A DNA stretch of 64,000 bases from Arthrobacter sp. CJ23 (GTDB lineage Bacteria > Actinomycetota > Actinomycetes > Actinomycetales > Micrococcaceae). The DNA lies in NCBI RefSeq assembly GCF_024741795.1, contig NZ_CP102950.1, positions 434,001 through 498,000 of the forward strand. Direction: 5' to 3'. Positions 8,015 through 16,927 of this stretch are shown here, piece by piece; the stretch's first letter is position 1; every line of letters starts with the position of its first letter. The notes under the pieces are model-generated. The model was not told the DNA's origin, searched no databases, and saw only the letters and a program-made list of their open reading frames with translations. A program made the position numbers and the translations under genes.

Positions 8015-8749
8015 CTAGTTTCCTGAGGCGCCGACGGCGGCCAGTGCTTCAGCGCGCGGCCGGACGGTGCGCTGTTCGATGTCCTTGACCCGGCCGGTGG
8101 CCTGCACCAGCCGCTGGACGTAGACGCCGGGCGTGACGATGTGGTTGGGATCCAGCTCGCCCGGCTGCACGATGACCTCCGCCTCCGCGACGGTCACGGC
8201 ACCCGCCGTCGCCACCACCGGGTTGAAGTTCCGGGCGGTGTAGCGGTAGATCAGGTTGCCGTCCGTGTCTGCGGTGTGCGCGTGGACGAGCGCGACGTCG
8301 GCCAGGATGGCGCGCTCGCGGACGTACGTCACGCCGTCGAACGCTTCCAGCGGCTTGCCTTCCGCCACGAGCGTCCCCACGCCGGTCCGCGTATAGAAGG
8401 CCGGGATGCCGGCACCACCGGCGCGAAGGCGTTCTGCGAGGGTGCCCTGCGGGGTGAACTCGACCTCGAGCAAGCCGGAGAGGTACTGCTCGGCGAAGAG
8501 CTTGTTCTCGCCCACGTAGGAGGCGATCACCTTGCGCACCTGGCCGGCTTCGATGAGGACGCCCAGGCCCTTGCCGTCGATCCCCATGTTGTTCGAGACC
8601 ACAGTGAGGTCCCGGACGCCGGAGTCCCGGACGGCGTCGATCAGGTCTGCGGGGATGCCGCTCAGGCCAAAGCCCCCGACGGCGATGGTCATGCCGTCCG
8701 CCATCACGTCCTGTAGCGCCGTGGCTGCGTCTGTCTGCACCTTGGACAT
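8015..8749 (-). CDS. 3-oxoacid CoA-transferase, subunit A
   Basis: The 244-residue product is the alpha subunit of a family I CoA-transferase. It has the Gly-rich motif [17 protein letters not shown] (about 22-38), the [14 protein letters not shown] loop, the [20 protein letters not shown] segment that contacts CoA, and [14 protein letters not shown]. The ATG at 8749 has an AGAGGAG ribosome-binding site six bases upstream. An in-frame ATG 39 bases further up has none, so I use the internal start. It is the first gene of the operon with subunit B and the thiolase. The promoter lies in the divergent gap, where two similar 13-base palindromes are found. The divergent IclR-type gene is the likely regulator. 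Confidence 0.92.
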   Translation of the reverse strand: MSKVQTDAATALQDVMADGMTIAVGGFGLSGIPADLIDAVRDSGVRDLTVVSNNMGIDGKGLGVLIEAGQVRKVIASYVGENKLFAEQYLSGLLEVEFTPQGTLAERLRAGGAGIPAFYTRTGVGTLVAEGKPLEAFDGVTYVRERAILADVALVHAHTADTDGNLIYRYTARNFNPVVATAGAVTVAEAEVIVQPGELDPNHIVTPGVYVQRLVQATGRVKDIEQRTVRPRAEALAAVGASGN

Positions 8750-8783
8750 TCGGAACTCCTCTTTGAGTCTTGCTCTTGGGATA

Positions 8784-8906
8784 TCCACTTTGTGGACTAC
8801 TTGTCTTTGTGTTGGAGCCTAGGTTTCTTCCGGGAAGTGGTCAACGGCCAGGGCCCTTGGCTACTCATGGTGTGGACGCTACGCTTGAAGATGTCCATAT
8901 TGTGGA
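8784..8906. promoter_or_regulatory. Paired 13-base palindromic operators between the CoA-transferase operon and the IclR gene
   Basis: Two near-palindromes, TCCACTTTGTGGA (8784-8796) and TCCATATTGTGGA (8894-8906), share the form TCCAYWTTGTGGA and lie 110 bases apart. One is just upstream of the CoA-transferase start and one just upstream of the IclR start. This arrangement suits control of both promoters by the adjacent IclR-type protein. Binding is inferred. Confidence 0.6.
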
Positions 8907-8927
8907 TGAAATCTTCGAGGAGGCGGT

Positions 8928-9716
8928 TTGGCGACGCGGAGTGCGGTCCAGAACCCGGTGCAGGGAGCGCAAGTGGTGGGCCGTGTGGCGCTGCTGCTGC
9001 GGCTGGTTGGCCGCAAGCCGGAAGGGACGTCTCTGGCTGGCCTGGTGCGCGAATCGGGGCTCACCCGGCCCACGGTCCACCGGCTGTTGACGTCGCTGGC
9101 CGCGGAAGGCCTGTTGGAGCACGAAACGGCTACAGGAAAATGGGTGCTGGGGCCTGAGATCTTCCTGCTGGGGTCGGTGGCTGCTGCACGTTTCCCCATG
9201 GAGGACCTTGCCCGGCCATCGCTGCGCAGGCTCGCCGCCGAGACGGGCGAGAGCGCCTTCTTCTCCATCCGGCGCGGCAATGAAACGGTCTGCGTTCTGC
9301 GCGAGGAGGGCTCGTTCCCGGTGAGATCCTTCGTGCTTCACGAGGGCGTGCGTTTCCCGCTGGGAGTGGCCTCCGCGGGGACGGCCATCATGGCGTTCCT
9401 ACCGCCTGAAGAACAGGAAGAATTGCTCGCCGACTGGGACGCGCATGCTGGTGACTTTGCTGCCGGCCACACTGCTGACGTGGTGCGGGCCAAGCTGGAG
9501 GAGGCCCGCCTGGCGGGATATTCAGTGAATCCCGGGCTCGTCCTGGAAGGCAGTTGGGGGATGGGTGCGGCCGTTTTTGACCGGCAGGGACGCCCTGCCT
9601 GGGCGCTCTCCTTGACCGGCATTGAGCCGCGGTTTCGCGGGGATCGCCAGGCGTTCCTCGGAAGGTTGCTGCTGGCCGAAGCCCACCGGATGACGGCGAG
9701 ATTGCAGGGCGCGTAA
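8928..9716 (+). CDS. IclR-family transcriptional regulator of the CoA-transferase/thiolase operon
   Basis: The 262-residue product has an N-terminal winged helix (about 16-75, with SLAGLVRESGLTRPTVHRLL as the helix-turn-helix) and a C-terminal IclR effector domain (about 90-260). The start is TTG, chosen because AGGAGG lies four bases upstream and no better start exists nearby. It is divergent from the CoA-transferase operon, with two similar palindromes in the gap. IclR proteins of this group (PcaR, PcaU, KdgR relatives) often respond to the pathway substrate or a CoA derivative. The effector here is unknown. The gene ends 231 bases before betA and is not obviously connected with it. Confidence 0.9.
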   Translation: MATRSAVQNPVQGAQVVGRVALLLRLVGRKPEGTSLAGLVRESGLTRPTVHRLLTSLAAEGLLEHETATGKWVLGPEIFLLGSVAAARFPMEDLARPSLRRLAAETGESAFFSIRRGNETVCVLREEGSFPVRSFVLHEGVRFPLGVASAGTAIMAFLPPEEQEELLADWDAHAGDFAAGHTADVVRAKLEEARLAGYSVNPGLVLEGSWGMGAAVFDRQGRPAWALSLTGIEPRFRGDRQAFLGRLLLAEAHRMTARLQGA

Positions 9717-9762
9717 TGCCTTTGACGGCCTTGGTCGCAAACGGGCAGATCGCGCAGGCCTA

Positions 9763-9791
9763 TTGACATATCAGTGTGACGGCTGTCATAT
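9763..9791 (+). promoter_or_regulatory. Strong housekeeping-type promoter upstream of betA
   Basis: A consensus -35 TTGACA (9763-9768) is followed after exactly 17 bases by TCATAT (9786-9791), a good -10. About 150 bases of leader precede the betA start. The spacer carries ATATCAG, a half of the TGATATATCA motif found at the one-carbon genes downstream, and TGACA/TGTCA ends, so the promoter may also be repressed. The leader has two small hairpins (around 9840-9860 and 9888-9903) of unknown meaning. Confidence 0.6.
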
Positions 9792-9947
9792 TTCAAGCAC
9801 GCACAATGTGCACCGTGTTGTGTAATACGCAGGTTGTGAATGCCTCTTTCGGCATCCTTCTGCCACGGTGCACCGACAGCTTCCCGGCCACTGAATTGCC
9901 GGGACTCATGTCGCCTGGACTGCACGTCATGCAAGGAGATTCTCAAC

Positions 9948-11669
9948 ATGTCAGTGAACAGCTACGACTACGTGATCGTCGGTGGAGGAAGCGCAGGCTC
10001 CGTACTCGCTAACCGCCTGAGCGCAGGAGGCACCAACAGCGTGTTGGTCCTGGAAGCCGGACGAAGCGACTATCCCTGGGATCTGTTCATCCAGATGCCC
10101 GCCGCCCTGACGTTCCCCAGCGGCAATCCCCTCTATGACTGGCGGTATGAGTCCGACCCTGAGCCCCATATGCATGGGCGCCGAATAGCCCATGCCCGCG
10201 GCAAGGTGCTCGGTGGCTCAAGCTCCATCAACGGCATGATCTTCCAGCGCGGAAACCCCCTGGACTACGAGCGCTGGGGCGCTGACGCCGGCATGGAATC
10301 CTGGGACTTTGCACACTGCCTGCCGTACTTCAACCGCATGGAGAACGCCCTGGCCGCCGACCCCAATGACGAACTCCGTGGCCATTCCGGTCCGCTGGTC
10401 CTGGAGCGCGGCCCCGCCACGAATCCGCTGTTCCAGGCCTTCTTCGACGCGGCACAGGAGGCCGGCTACCCGCTCACGGATGACGTCAATGGCTACCGCC
10501 AGGAAGGCTTCGCGGCCTTTGACCGCAACGTCCACAAGGGCCAGCGGCTGTCCGCATCCCGGGCGTATCTGCGTCCCAATTACGGCCGGGAAAACCTCAC
10601 GGTCCTCACCCGCGCATTGGTCACCAAGGTCAATTTCAACGGCAACGTGGCCACCGGTGTCACGTATCGCCGCAACGGCAAGACCCACACCGTGAACGCT
10701 GGCGAGGTCATTCTGTCCGGCGGCGCCATCAACACCCCGCAGTTGCTGCAGCTTTCCGGCGTGGGCGATGCCAAGCACCTGGCCTCCTTGGGCATCAAGT
10801 CCGTGGTCAACCTTCCCGGCGTCGGCGAGAACCTGCAGGACCACCTTGAGGTATACATCCAGCACGCCTGTACCCAGCCGGTTTCCATGCAGCCAAACCT
10901 GGAACTGTGGCGCTATCCGTTCATCGGCCTGGAATGGCTGCTTGGACGCAAGGGTCCAGCAGCCACCAACCACTTTGAAGGCGGCGGCTTCGTCAGGTCC
11001 AACGAAGATGTGGACTACCCGAACCTCATGTTCCACTTCCTTCCGGTTGCCGTGCGCTATGACGGTCAAAAGGCCGACGCCAAGCACGGCTACCAGGTCC
11101 ACATTGGACCTATGTACTCGGATGCCCGCGGCAGCCTGAAGATCAAGTCCACGGACCCCACGGTCCACCCGTCCATGCTGTTCAACTACCTGTCCACGGA
11201 TCAGGACAGGCGTGAGTGGGTGGAAGCCATCCGGATTGCCCGCGACATCCTGGGCCAGTCCGCGATGTCCCCGTTCAACGGCGGCGAACTTTCCCCGGGC
11301 CGCAGCGTCCGGACCGACGCCGAGATCCTGGACTGGGTGGCCCGCGATGCCGAGACCGCGCTGCACCCGTCCTGCACGGCCAAGATGGGACCGGACACGG
11401 ATCCAATGGCCGTGGTCAACCCGCTGGACATGTCGGTCCACGGCACGCAGGGACTCCGCGTCGTAGACGCATCTGCCATGCCGTATGTCACCAACGGAAA
11501 TATCTACGCCCCGGTCATGATGCTCGCCGAAAGGGCGGCGGACCTCATCGCCGGAAAGGCCCCGCTGGAAGCCCAGCACGCCGATTTCTACCGCCACGGG
11601 GTCAGCCCGCTGGAACGCGGCGGATCCGTGCCAGGAGCAGCAGCCGCTGCCGTGAAAGCGAAGGGCTAA
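9948..11669 (+). CDS. betA: Choline dehydrogenase (GMC oxidoreductase)
   Basis: The 573-residue product is a GMC flavoprotein. It has the FAD-binding [19 protein letters not shown] at the N-terminus, the LVLEAG strand, the GMC signature around [14 protein letters not shown], a second signature near [18 protein letters not shown], and the catalytic His in [11 protein letters not shown] with the C-terminal [19 protein letters not shown]. The overall pattern ([28 protein letters not shown]) follows E. coli-type BetA more than Arthrobacter choline oxidase. It oxidises choline to betaine aldehyde. The start at 9948 has AAGGAG eight or so bases upstream; an earlier in-frame start lacks one. betB follows after four bases, which supports the choline assignment. 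Related alcohol oxidases cannot be excluded from sequence alone. Confidence 0.9.
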   Translation: MSVNSYDYVIVGGGSAGSVLANRLSAGGTNSVLVLEAGRSDYPWDLFIQMPAALTFPSGNPLYDWRYESDPEPHMHGRRIAHARGKVLGGSSSINGMIFQRGNPLDYERWGADAGMESWDFAHCLPYFNRMENALAADPNDELRGHSGPLVLERGPATNPLFQAFFDAAQEAGYPLTDDVNGYRQEGFAAFDRNVHKGQRLSASRAYLRPNYGRENLTVLTRALVTKVNFNGNVATGVTYRRNGKTHTVNAGEVILSGGAINTPQLLQLSGVGDAKHLASLGIKSVVNLPGVGENLQDHLEVYIQHACTQPVSMQPNLELWRYPFIGLEWLLGRKGPAATNHFEGGGFVRSNEDVDYPNLMFHFLPVAVRYDGQKADAKHGYQVHIGPMYSDARGSLKIKSTDPTVHPSMLFNYLSTDQDRREWVEAIRIARDILGQSAMSPFNGGELSPGRSVRTDAEILDWVARDAETALHPSCTAKMGPDTDPMAVVNPLDMSVHGTQGLRVVDASAMPYVTNGNIYAPVMMLAERAADLIAGKAPLEAQHADFYRHGVSPLERGGSVPGAAAAAVKAKG

Positions 11670-11673
11670 GGGT

Positions 11674-13188
11674 ATGAGCGTGACCATGGATACTCAACTG
11701 GGGCTTGCCCGCGGTTTATACATCGACGGCGCCTGGCAAGAGGCGTCCGACGGCGGGACCACCGTTGTGCGCTGCCCGGCGGACGGGCGCGAGGTGGCGG
11801 TCGTGGCCTCGTCGACGGTGCAGGACGCGGAGCGGGCGATCGCAAGTGCCCGGACCGCGTTCGACGACGGCCCGTGGCGCCGGCTCACCGACATCGAGCG
11901 GGGTGCGGTCATGCTGCGCGTCGCGGACCTCCTTGTGCGGGACAAGGCCGCCTATGCGCGGGCCGAGGCGCTCGACACGGGCAAACGGCTCGTGGAGGCG
12001 GAGTACGACATGGACGATATCGCCGCGTGCTTCCGGTACTACGGCAAGGTCGCCGGACTCGACGCCGGCCGTGTCATCGACACCGGCCGGGCGGATGCGA
12101 TCAGCCGCGTGGTGTACGAGCCGCTCGGGGTCTGCGCGCTTATTGCGCCGTGGAACTACCCGCTCCTCCAGGCGGCGTGGAAGGTGGCGCCGGCACTCGT
12201 TGCGGGGAACTCGTTCGTGCTCAAGCCCAGCGAGCTCACGCCGTCGACCTCGATCCTTCTCATGGAGACCCTTGAAGAGGCTGGCGTTCCCGCCGGCGTA
12301 GCAAATCTGGTCACGGGAACCGGCTCCAGAGTAGGCGGCCCGCTCAGCTCCGACCCGCGCGTGGACCTCGTCTCGCTCACCGGCGGACTCTCCACCGGGC
12401 AAACGATCATGGCTGCCGCCGCCGAAACTGTGAAGCGCGTCGCCTTCGAGCTCGGCGGGAAGAACCCGAATGTCGTCTTTGCTGACTCGGACTGGGACGC
12501 CGCCGTCGACAACGCCCTGACCGCGGTCTTCCTGCACTCCGGCCAGGTCTGCTCGGCAGGGGCACGACTCGTCGTCGAGGAGACCATTGCCGGGCGTTTT
12601 GTGGCCGAGGTGGTCGAACGCGCGAAGAAGATCCGGATGGGCGGACCGTTCGACGCCGACGCCGAGACTGGGCCGCTCATCTCCGCCAAGCACCGCGAGC
12701 AGGTCCACGCCTATGTCCAGTCCGGGATCGAGGAGGGCGCAGAACTGTTGTGCGGCGGCTACATCCCCGACGACGGGCCGCTCGCCGACGGTTTCTTCTA
12801 CCCGCCCACCGTGCTCGGCAACTGCCGCTCGGGCATGAGCGTGCTGCGGGAGGAATCGTTCGGCCCGGTGCTGACCGTGGAGACGTTCCGAACCGAGGCC
12901 GAGGCGATCGCGATAGCAAATGACACTGAGTATGGCCTGGCTGGCGCGGTGTGGACGTCGGACGCGTCGAAGGCGCAGCGCGTCGCGGGCGCTCTCCGGC
13001 ACGGAACGGTGTGGATCAACGACTACCACCCGTACGTCCCCCAGGCGGAATGGGGCGGCTTCGGGAAGTCCGGGATCGGCCGTGAACTCGGCCAGGCCGG
13101 CCTGGCCGAGTACCGCGAAGCCAAGCACATCTGGCAGAACATTGCCCCTGCCCCGAGCCGCTGGTTCGGCTCAACTGAGGCTGGCTAG
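11674..13188 (+). CDS. betB: Betaine-aldehyde dehydrogenase
   Basis: The 504-residue product is an NAD(P)-dependent aldehyde dehydrogenase. Conserved elements are the oxyanion Asn161 in APWNYPLLQ, the cofactor Lys in LKPSELTP, LTGGLSTG (usually TGGT.TG), the general-base Glu259 in FELGGKNP and the nucleophile Cys293 in HSGQVCSAGAR. It would turn betaine aldehyde into glycine betaine in the cytoplasm. It follows betA by four bases, the strongest reason for the substrate call. A second ATG five codons in could be the real start. GC content and codon bias in the first half look stronger than in betA, which may hint at a different history. A hairpin terminator lies 55 bases after the stop. Confidence 0.9.
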   Translation: MSVTMDTQLGLARGLYIDGAWQEASDGGTTVVRCPADGREVAVVASSTVQDAERAIASARTAFDDGPWRRLTDIERGAVMLRVADLLVRDKAAYARAEALDTGKRLVEAEYDMDDIAACFRYYGKVAGLDAGRVIDTGRADAISRVVYEPLGVCALIAPWNYPLLQAAWKVAPALVAGNSFVLKPSELTPSTSILLMETLEEAGVPAGVANLVTGTGSRVGGPLSSDPRVDLVSLTGGLSTGQTIMAAAAETVKRVAFELGGKNPNVVFADSDWDAAVDNALTAVFLHSGQVCSAGARLVVEETIAGRFVAEVVERAKKIRMGGPFDADAETGPLISAKHREQVHAYVQSGIEEGAELLCGGYIPDDGPLADGFFYPPTVLGNCRSGMSVLREESFGPVLTVETFRTEAEAIAIANDTEYGLAGAVWTSDASKAQRVAGALRHGTVWINDYHPYVPQAEWGGFGKSGIGRELGQAGLAEYREAKHIWQNIAPAPSRWFGSTEAG

Positions 13189-13243
13189 GACCAGCACTAC
13201 CGGACTGCTACTTCCGGAAAGGGCACTACCAAGGGGGACATCC

Positions 13244-13277
13244 GGCAGGGCGCGCGCCTCAGCGGCGCCGCCCTGCC
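13244..13277 (+). terminator. Hairpin after betB
   Basis: GGCAGGGCG and CGCCCTGCC pair around a GCGCC/GGCGC inner stem with a short TCA-type loop. There is no T-run, as is common in this genus. It separates betAB from the permease gene, whose start is 67 bases further on. Confidence 0.6.
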
Positions 13278-13344
13278 GTGGATAACGCCTGCGCCCACGA
13301 TGGGCCGGGCTATCACCATCGTGCTATTCGATTTAGGAGCTCAG

Positions 13345-14910
13345 ATGTTTGATCCCAAAAAGAGTGCTGACTCCAGCGGCATGGACGAGTTTGGCTACGC
13401 CCAAACCCTTGACCGCAGCATCGGCAAATTTGCAAGCTTTGCCGCGGGCGTCAGCTATATCTCCATCCTCACCGGTGTTTTTCAACTGTTCTACTTTGGC
13501 TTCTCCACGGCCGGGCCGGCCTACGCGTGGTCATGGCCCATCGTCTTCCTCGGCCAATTGATGGTCGCATTGTGTTTCGCCGAGCTCGCGGGCAGGTATC
13601 CCGTGGCGGGATCGGTCTACAACTGGGCCAAGAGGCTCACCACCGGCACCTGGGCCTGGCTGTCAGGCTGGCTGCTGATGATTTCCTCGATCGTCGCGCT
13701 CGGCTCCGTGGCGCTGGCCCTGCAGATCACCCTTCCGCAGCTCTGGTCCGGCTTCCAGCTGGTGGGCGACGGCACCGGCCCGTACGACTTCGCCGCTAAC
13801 GGCGTGCTGTTGGCCGCCATCATGATCACCATCTCCACCTTGATCAACGCCTTCGGCGTGAAGCTCATGACCAAGATCAACAGCATCGGTGTTTTTGTTG
13901 AGCTGGCCGCTGCGGCGCTGCTCATCGTTGCCCTGTTCTGGCACGTGGTCAACGGGCCCGAGGTCCTCTTCGACACGTCCGGCTTCGGCCAGGAACACCC
14001 CATGGGCTTCTTCGGCGTTTTCCTGATCGCCGCCATGGCTTCCGGCTACGTCATGTACGGCTTCGATACTGCGAGCTCCCTCGGCGAAGAGACCAAGGAC
14101 CCCAAGAAGACTGCGCCCAAGGCCATCATCCGGGCCGTCACGGCGTCCTTCCTCCTGGGCGGCCTGCTGCTCTTCGGCGGCATCCTGGCGGCACCGGATC
14201 TCAGCGACCCCAAGCTCGGCGCTGCCGATGGCGGCCTGCAGTACATCGTGCTGTCCGTGCTGGGCGGCCCCTTCGGCAAGGCCTTCTTGGCCTGCATCGT
14301 GGTGGCCGTGGTGGTCTGCACCCTTGCGGTCCACGCCGCCGCCATCCGCATGATGTTCGCGATGGCCCGCGACAATAACCTCCCCTTCAGCCGCCAGCTC
14401 AGCAAGGTCCACCCGGTCCGCAAGACCCCCACGGTGGCGGCCATCGTGATCGGCATCATGGCCATCATCCCGCTGCTGGTCAACGTGATGCAGCCAGCCA
14501 TCTTCACCATCCTCTCCAGCATCAGCATCGTGCTGATCTACCTGTCCTATCTCCTGGTCACCGTGCCGATGCTGCGCCAGCGCTTCCTGAAGAAGTGGCC
14601 GCTGGCGGACGACGGCACCGAGGTGGGCTTCAGCCTCGGGAAGTGGGGCGTGGTGGTCAACGTGCTGGCAGTCCTCTGGGGCGGCGCGATGACCGTGAAC
14701 CTGATCTGGCCCCGAGCGGAAATCTACAACTCAGTGCCGCCCTTCGAGTGGTACCTGCAGTGGGGCGGTGTCCTGTTCGTCGGAGCCGTAGTGGTCAGCG
14801 GAGCACTGCTGTATCGACTCAAGATCCGGCACCAGACAGGTGTCCTGGCCGAGCACGCTGCGGCGGTTAGTCCAGCTCCAGCCGCATCAGTACCCGTGGA
14901 AAGCCATTGA
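13345..14910 (+). CDS. APC-superfamily amino acid/amine permease
   Basis: The 521-residue product has about 12 membrane helices and the APC pattern, including FAAGVSYISILTG in helix 1 (unwound substrate site), CFAELAGRYPVAGSVYNWAK after helix 2 and GYVMYGFDTASSLGEETKDP in the helix 6 region with the following loop. Such proteins import amino acids, GABA, choline or ethanolamine with protons or sodium. The start at 13345 has TAGGAG six bases upstream; an earlier in-frame ATG (13300) has none. It follows betAB on the same strand after a terminator-like hairpin, so choline or a related amine is a reasonable but unproven substrate. Its last 44 bases overlap the convergent acetyltransferase gene. 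Confidence 0.87.
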   Translation: MFDPKKSADSSGMDEFGYAQTLDRSIGKFASFAAGVSYISILTGVFQLFYFGFSTAGPAYAWSWPIVFLGQLMVALCFAELAGRYPVAGSVYNWAKRLTTGTWAWLSGWLLMISSIVALGSVALALQITLPQLWSGFQLVGDGTGPYDFAANGVLLAAIMITISTLINAFGVKLMTKINSIGVFVELAAAALLIVALFWHVVNGPEVLFDTSGFGQEHPMGFFGVFLIAAMASGYVMYGFDTASSLGEETKDPKKTAPKAIIRAVTASFLLGGLLLFGGILAAPDLSDPKLGAADGGLQYIVLSVLGGPFGKAFLACIVVAVVVCTLAVHAAAIRMMFAMARDNNLPFSRQLSKVHPVRKTPTVAAIVIGIMAIIPLLVNVMQPAIFTILSSISIVLIYLSYLLVTVPMLRQRFLKKWPLADDGTEVGFSLGKWGVVVNVLAVLWGGAMTVNLIWPRAEIYNSVPPFEWYLQWGGVLFVGAVVVSGALLYRLKIRHQTGVLAEHAAAVSPAPAASVPVESH

Positions 14911-15439
14911 GCACCGAGGTTGTTTCGGCAACCTTGGTGAACCCGGCCTTCTCAAAGAGTTTGCGGGTGCCCACATAGGCCATGGTGAGATCCACTTTGC
15001 TTCCCTTGTTGTCCACGGGGTAGCCCTCAATTGCGGGGGCGCCGTACTTGCGAGCCAGGTCCACGGCGCCCTCCAAGAGGTGATGTGAGATTCCCTTACC
15101 GCGGTGCCCGGGCCTCACCCGGATGCACCAGACAGACCACACTTCGGCGTCGTCCACATGCGGGATCTTGCGGTTCTTCGCGAAACTGGTGTCCGCACGC
15201 GGGTGGACAGCTGCCCACCCGACTACTTCGTCGCCGTCGTAAGCCAGCACCCCAGGCGGCGGGTCCTGCGCCACGAGCTTCTCCACCAGCTTTCCGCGCT
15301 CCTGCCGCTGCAGCCCCAGGTTCTGCTTGGACGGGATGCGGTAGCTCAGGCACCAGCACACGTTGGCGTCAGGGTGCTTGGGGCCCACCATGGTCTTGAC
15401 GTCCTCGAACACGGTGGCTGGACGAACCTCGATTGCCAT
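14867..15439 (-). CDS. GNAT-family N-acetyltransferase
   Basis: The 190-residue product has the GNAT fold. Strand beta4 and motif A read VWCIRVRPGHRGKGISHHLL, with the acetyl-CoA pyrophosphate loop RPGHRGKG, and a C-terminal motif B around YVGTRKLFEKAGFTKV. The N-terminal half holds an unusual conserved segment CWCLSYR near residues 28-34, seen in a subgroup of actinobacterial GNAT proteins. The substrate is unknown. The gene converges on the permease gene and overlaps its 3' end by 44 bases. It begins 27 bases from the stop of the LuxR-type regulator on the same strand, so the two may be cotranscribed. Confidence 0.85.
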   Translation of the reverse strand: MAIEVRPATVFEDVKTMVGPKHPDANVCWCLSYRIPSKQNLGLQRQERGKLVEKLVAQDPPPGVLAYDGDEVVGWAAVHPRADTSFAKNRKIPHVDDAEVWSVWCIRVRPGHRGKGISHHLLEGAVDLARKYGAPAIEGYPVDNKGSKVDLTMAYVGTRKLFEKAGFTKVAETTSVLNGFPRVLMRLELD

Positions 15440-15466
15440 GCCGCCATCCTGCCATCTGCTGTTGCC

Positions 15467-16795
15467 CTAACGCAGCCCGCTGCTGTGGGCCAGCGCGATT
15501 GCCTCGGTGCGCGAGGACGCACCCATCTTCCGGAAGAGGTTCCGGAGGTGGAACTTCACCGTGTTCTCGCTGATGTGGAGCTTCGCCGCGATGGAGCGGT
15601 TGCGCTGGCCCGCGGCGAGGAGTTGAAGGACTTCGAGCTCGCGCTCGCCGAGTTTCCAGTCGGCGATGTCCGCCAAGGGGCGGGCCGGCGGGTCGAGCGG
15701 AAGCGTGACGGCGACATCTGCACCCCATCCGGACATCACGTCTATGGAGATGCGTCCGTCCAAGGCCTCCACGCGCTGGACGAGCCGGCCGATGGCCGGC
15801 GAATCGGCGGATAGTTCGCCGTGACCGTCGTCGCGGACGTTGATGAGGAGGTTCTCGCCGTCGCAATCCCACTGCGTGCGGATGCGCCGTACCTGCGGTT
15901 GGTCCACCATGGCCAGCACGACGCCCCTGACGATGGCCCGGGCCGCGTGGGCCACCTCGCCCGGCAGCGCACGGCCATTGACCGGCGGCTCGATGAACTG
16001 GACGTCGATCCCGCTGAAATTCATGAGCGGCTTCAGGTCTTCGCGGAGGCGTTGGAACGCAGTGCTCACGGGTTCCTCCACCAGTTCCGTGGTGCGGTCG
16101 CTAAGCGTGCGCAGGCCGACCAGTGCCTTGGCTGCGGTGTCGGTGGCTGATTTCCGGGCCTCGGAATCTGACAGCGTGCCGGACCTCAGTGCCGCGAGCA
16201 GGGTTTCCAGGGCGGTGGAGTGGCGGTCCACGAGCTCGGCCGTCACCCTGAGGCGCTCGGCCGACGCCGCGCGGGACTCGATAAGGTACGACGGCGGTGC
16301 GTCTGCCACCTTTTCGCGGATGCGTTCGGCGGCGAGCGTCCAGAGGTAGTTGACCACCCACAGTGCTGCTTCGTCCTGAAGGGATGCGTTGTCTGGTGAT
16401 CCGGTCTGCTGCGGCTGCGGATCAGCAATCACCAGGATCGCGTTGCTGGGGGATCCCAGCGCCAGGACCGGGCGGTTCTTGCCGCCGAGGGCCGCCTCAC
16501 CATGCCAGGGGTCGACGCCGGGCATGGACTCCCGGATCTGGTCCAGTTCGGCGATGGAGACAGAACTGATGATCGTTTCGTCGCCGGCCTTCTTTTGCGG
16601 GCGGCCTGTGCAGTCCTCGGTGAAGATGACCAACGCGCTGCCACTCACATAGAGGAGCGTGGCCTCCCTTAGCCGTTGGGCGATTTCGGAAAGCGGCGCC
16701 GTGGTCAGCCTGGCCAGCGCCTCAAGGAATGGGCGGCCCCCTGAGGCCAGTAGCGAGGACGGTACGGTGCGGGCTGCTTCGGCAGGGGTGATCAC
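15467..16795 (-). CDS. One-piece regulator: GAF-like sensor, kinase-type ATPase domain and LuxR HTH
   Basis: The 442-residue product joins parts normally divided between a kinase and a response regulator. Residues 1-165 look like a GAF-type sensor (SALVIFTEDC, SNAILVIADP). Residues 165-275 are helical, and around 275-370 there is a HATPase-like region with INVRDDGHGELSADSPAIG and a final GWGADVAVTLPLD. Residues 375-440 are a LuxR helix-turn-helix (LGERELEVLQLLAAGQRNRS then SENTVKFHLRNLF). No H-box histidine in a normal dimerisation domain and no receiver domain are seen. The start is GTG. It is divergent from hxlB-hxlA, with an inverted repeat in the gap, so it probably controls formaldehyde fixation. 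Confidence 0.82.
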   Translation of the reverse strand: MITPAEAARTVPSSLLASGGRPFLEALARLTTAPLSEIAQRLREATLLYVSGSALVIFTEDCTGRPQKKAGDETIISSVSIAELDQIRESMPGVDPWHGEAALGGKNRPVLALGSPSNAILVIADPQPQQTGSPDNASLQDEAALWVVNYLWTLAAERIREKVADAPPSYLIESRAASAERLRVTAELVDRHSTALETLLAALRSGTLSDSEARKSATDTAAKALVGLRTLSDRTTELVEEPVSTAFQRLREDLKPLMNFSGIDVQFIEPPVNGRALPGEVAHAARAIVRGVVLAMVDQPQVRRIRTQWDCDGENLLINVRDDGHGELSADSPAIGRLVQRVEALDGRISIDVMSGWGADVAVTLPLDPPARPLADIADWKLGERELEVLQLLAAGQRNRSIAAKLHISENTVKFHLRNLFRKMGASSRTEAIALAHSSGLR

Positions 16796-16825
16796 CTGCC
16801 CATTCTAGGTGAGTCTTCCGATGCG

Positions 16826-16850
16826 ACTATCCCTTTGGGTAGTAATTACT
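16826..16850. promoter_or_regulatory. Candidate operator for the hxlB promoter
   Basis: The gap between the LuxR-type regulator and hxlB holds ACTATCCCTTTGGGTAGT (16826-16843), an inverted repeat. It runs directly into the perfect palindrome AGTAATTACT (16841-16850). The position near both starts suits binding by the divergent LuxR-type protein. This is inference. Confidence 0.5.
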
Positions 16851-16927
16851 GCTCTTTAACGGCGTACCACCCACCCGTTCAGCGCGCGACGATTGAGGGG
16901 CAACACCGCGAAAGGAGCAAAGCACCC

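Noticed and set aside
6101..8749. The 3-oxoadipate (pca) branch end
   Set aside because: The CoA-transferase pair would fit, but the thiolase is of SCP2 type rather than PcaF type and no other pca gene is near, so no pathway name is given.
9948..11669. Choline oxidase of the Arthrobacter type instead of choline dehydrogenase
   Set aside because: The N-terminal and substrate-side pattern follows E. coli-type BetA, not the remembered Arthrobacter globiformis choline oxidase. Activity with oxygen cannot be excluded.
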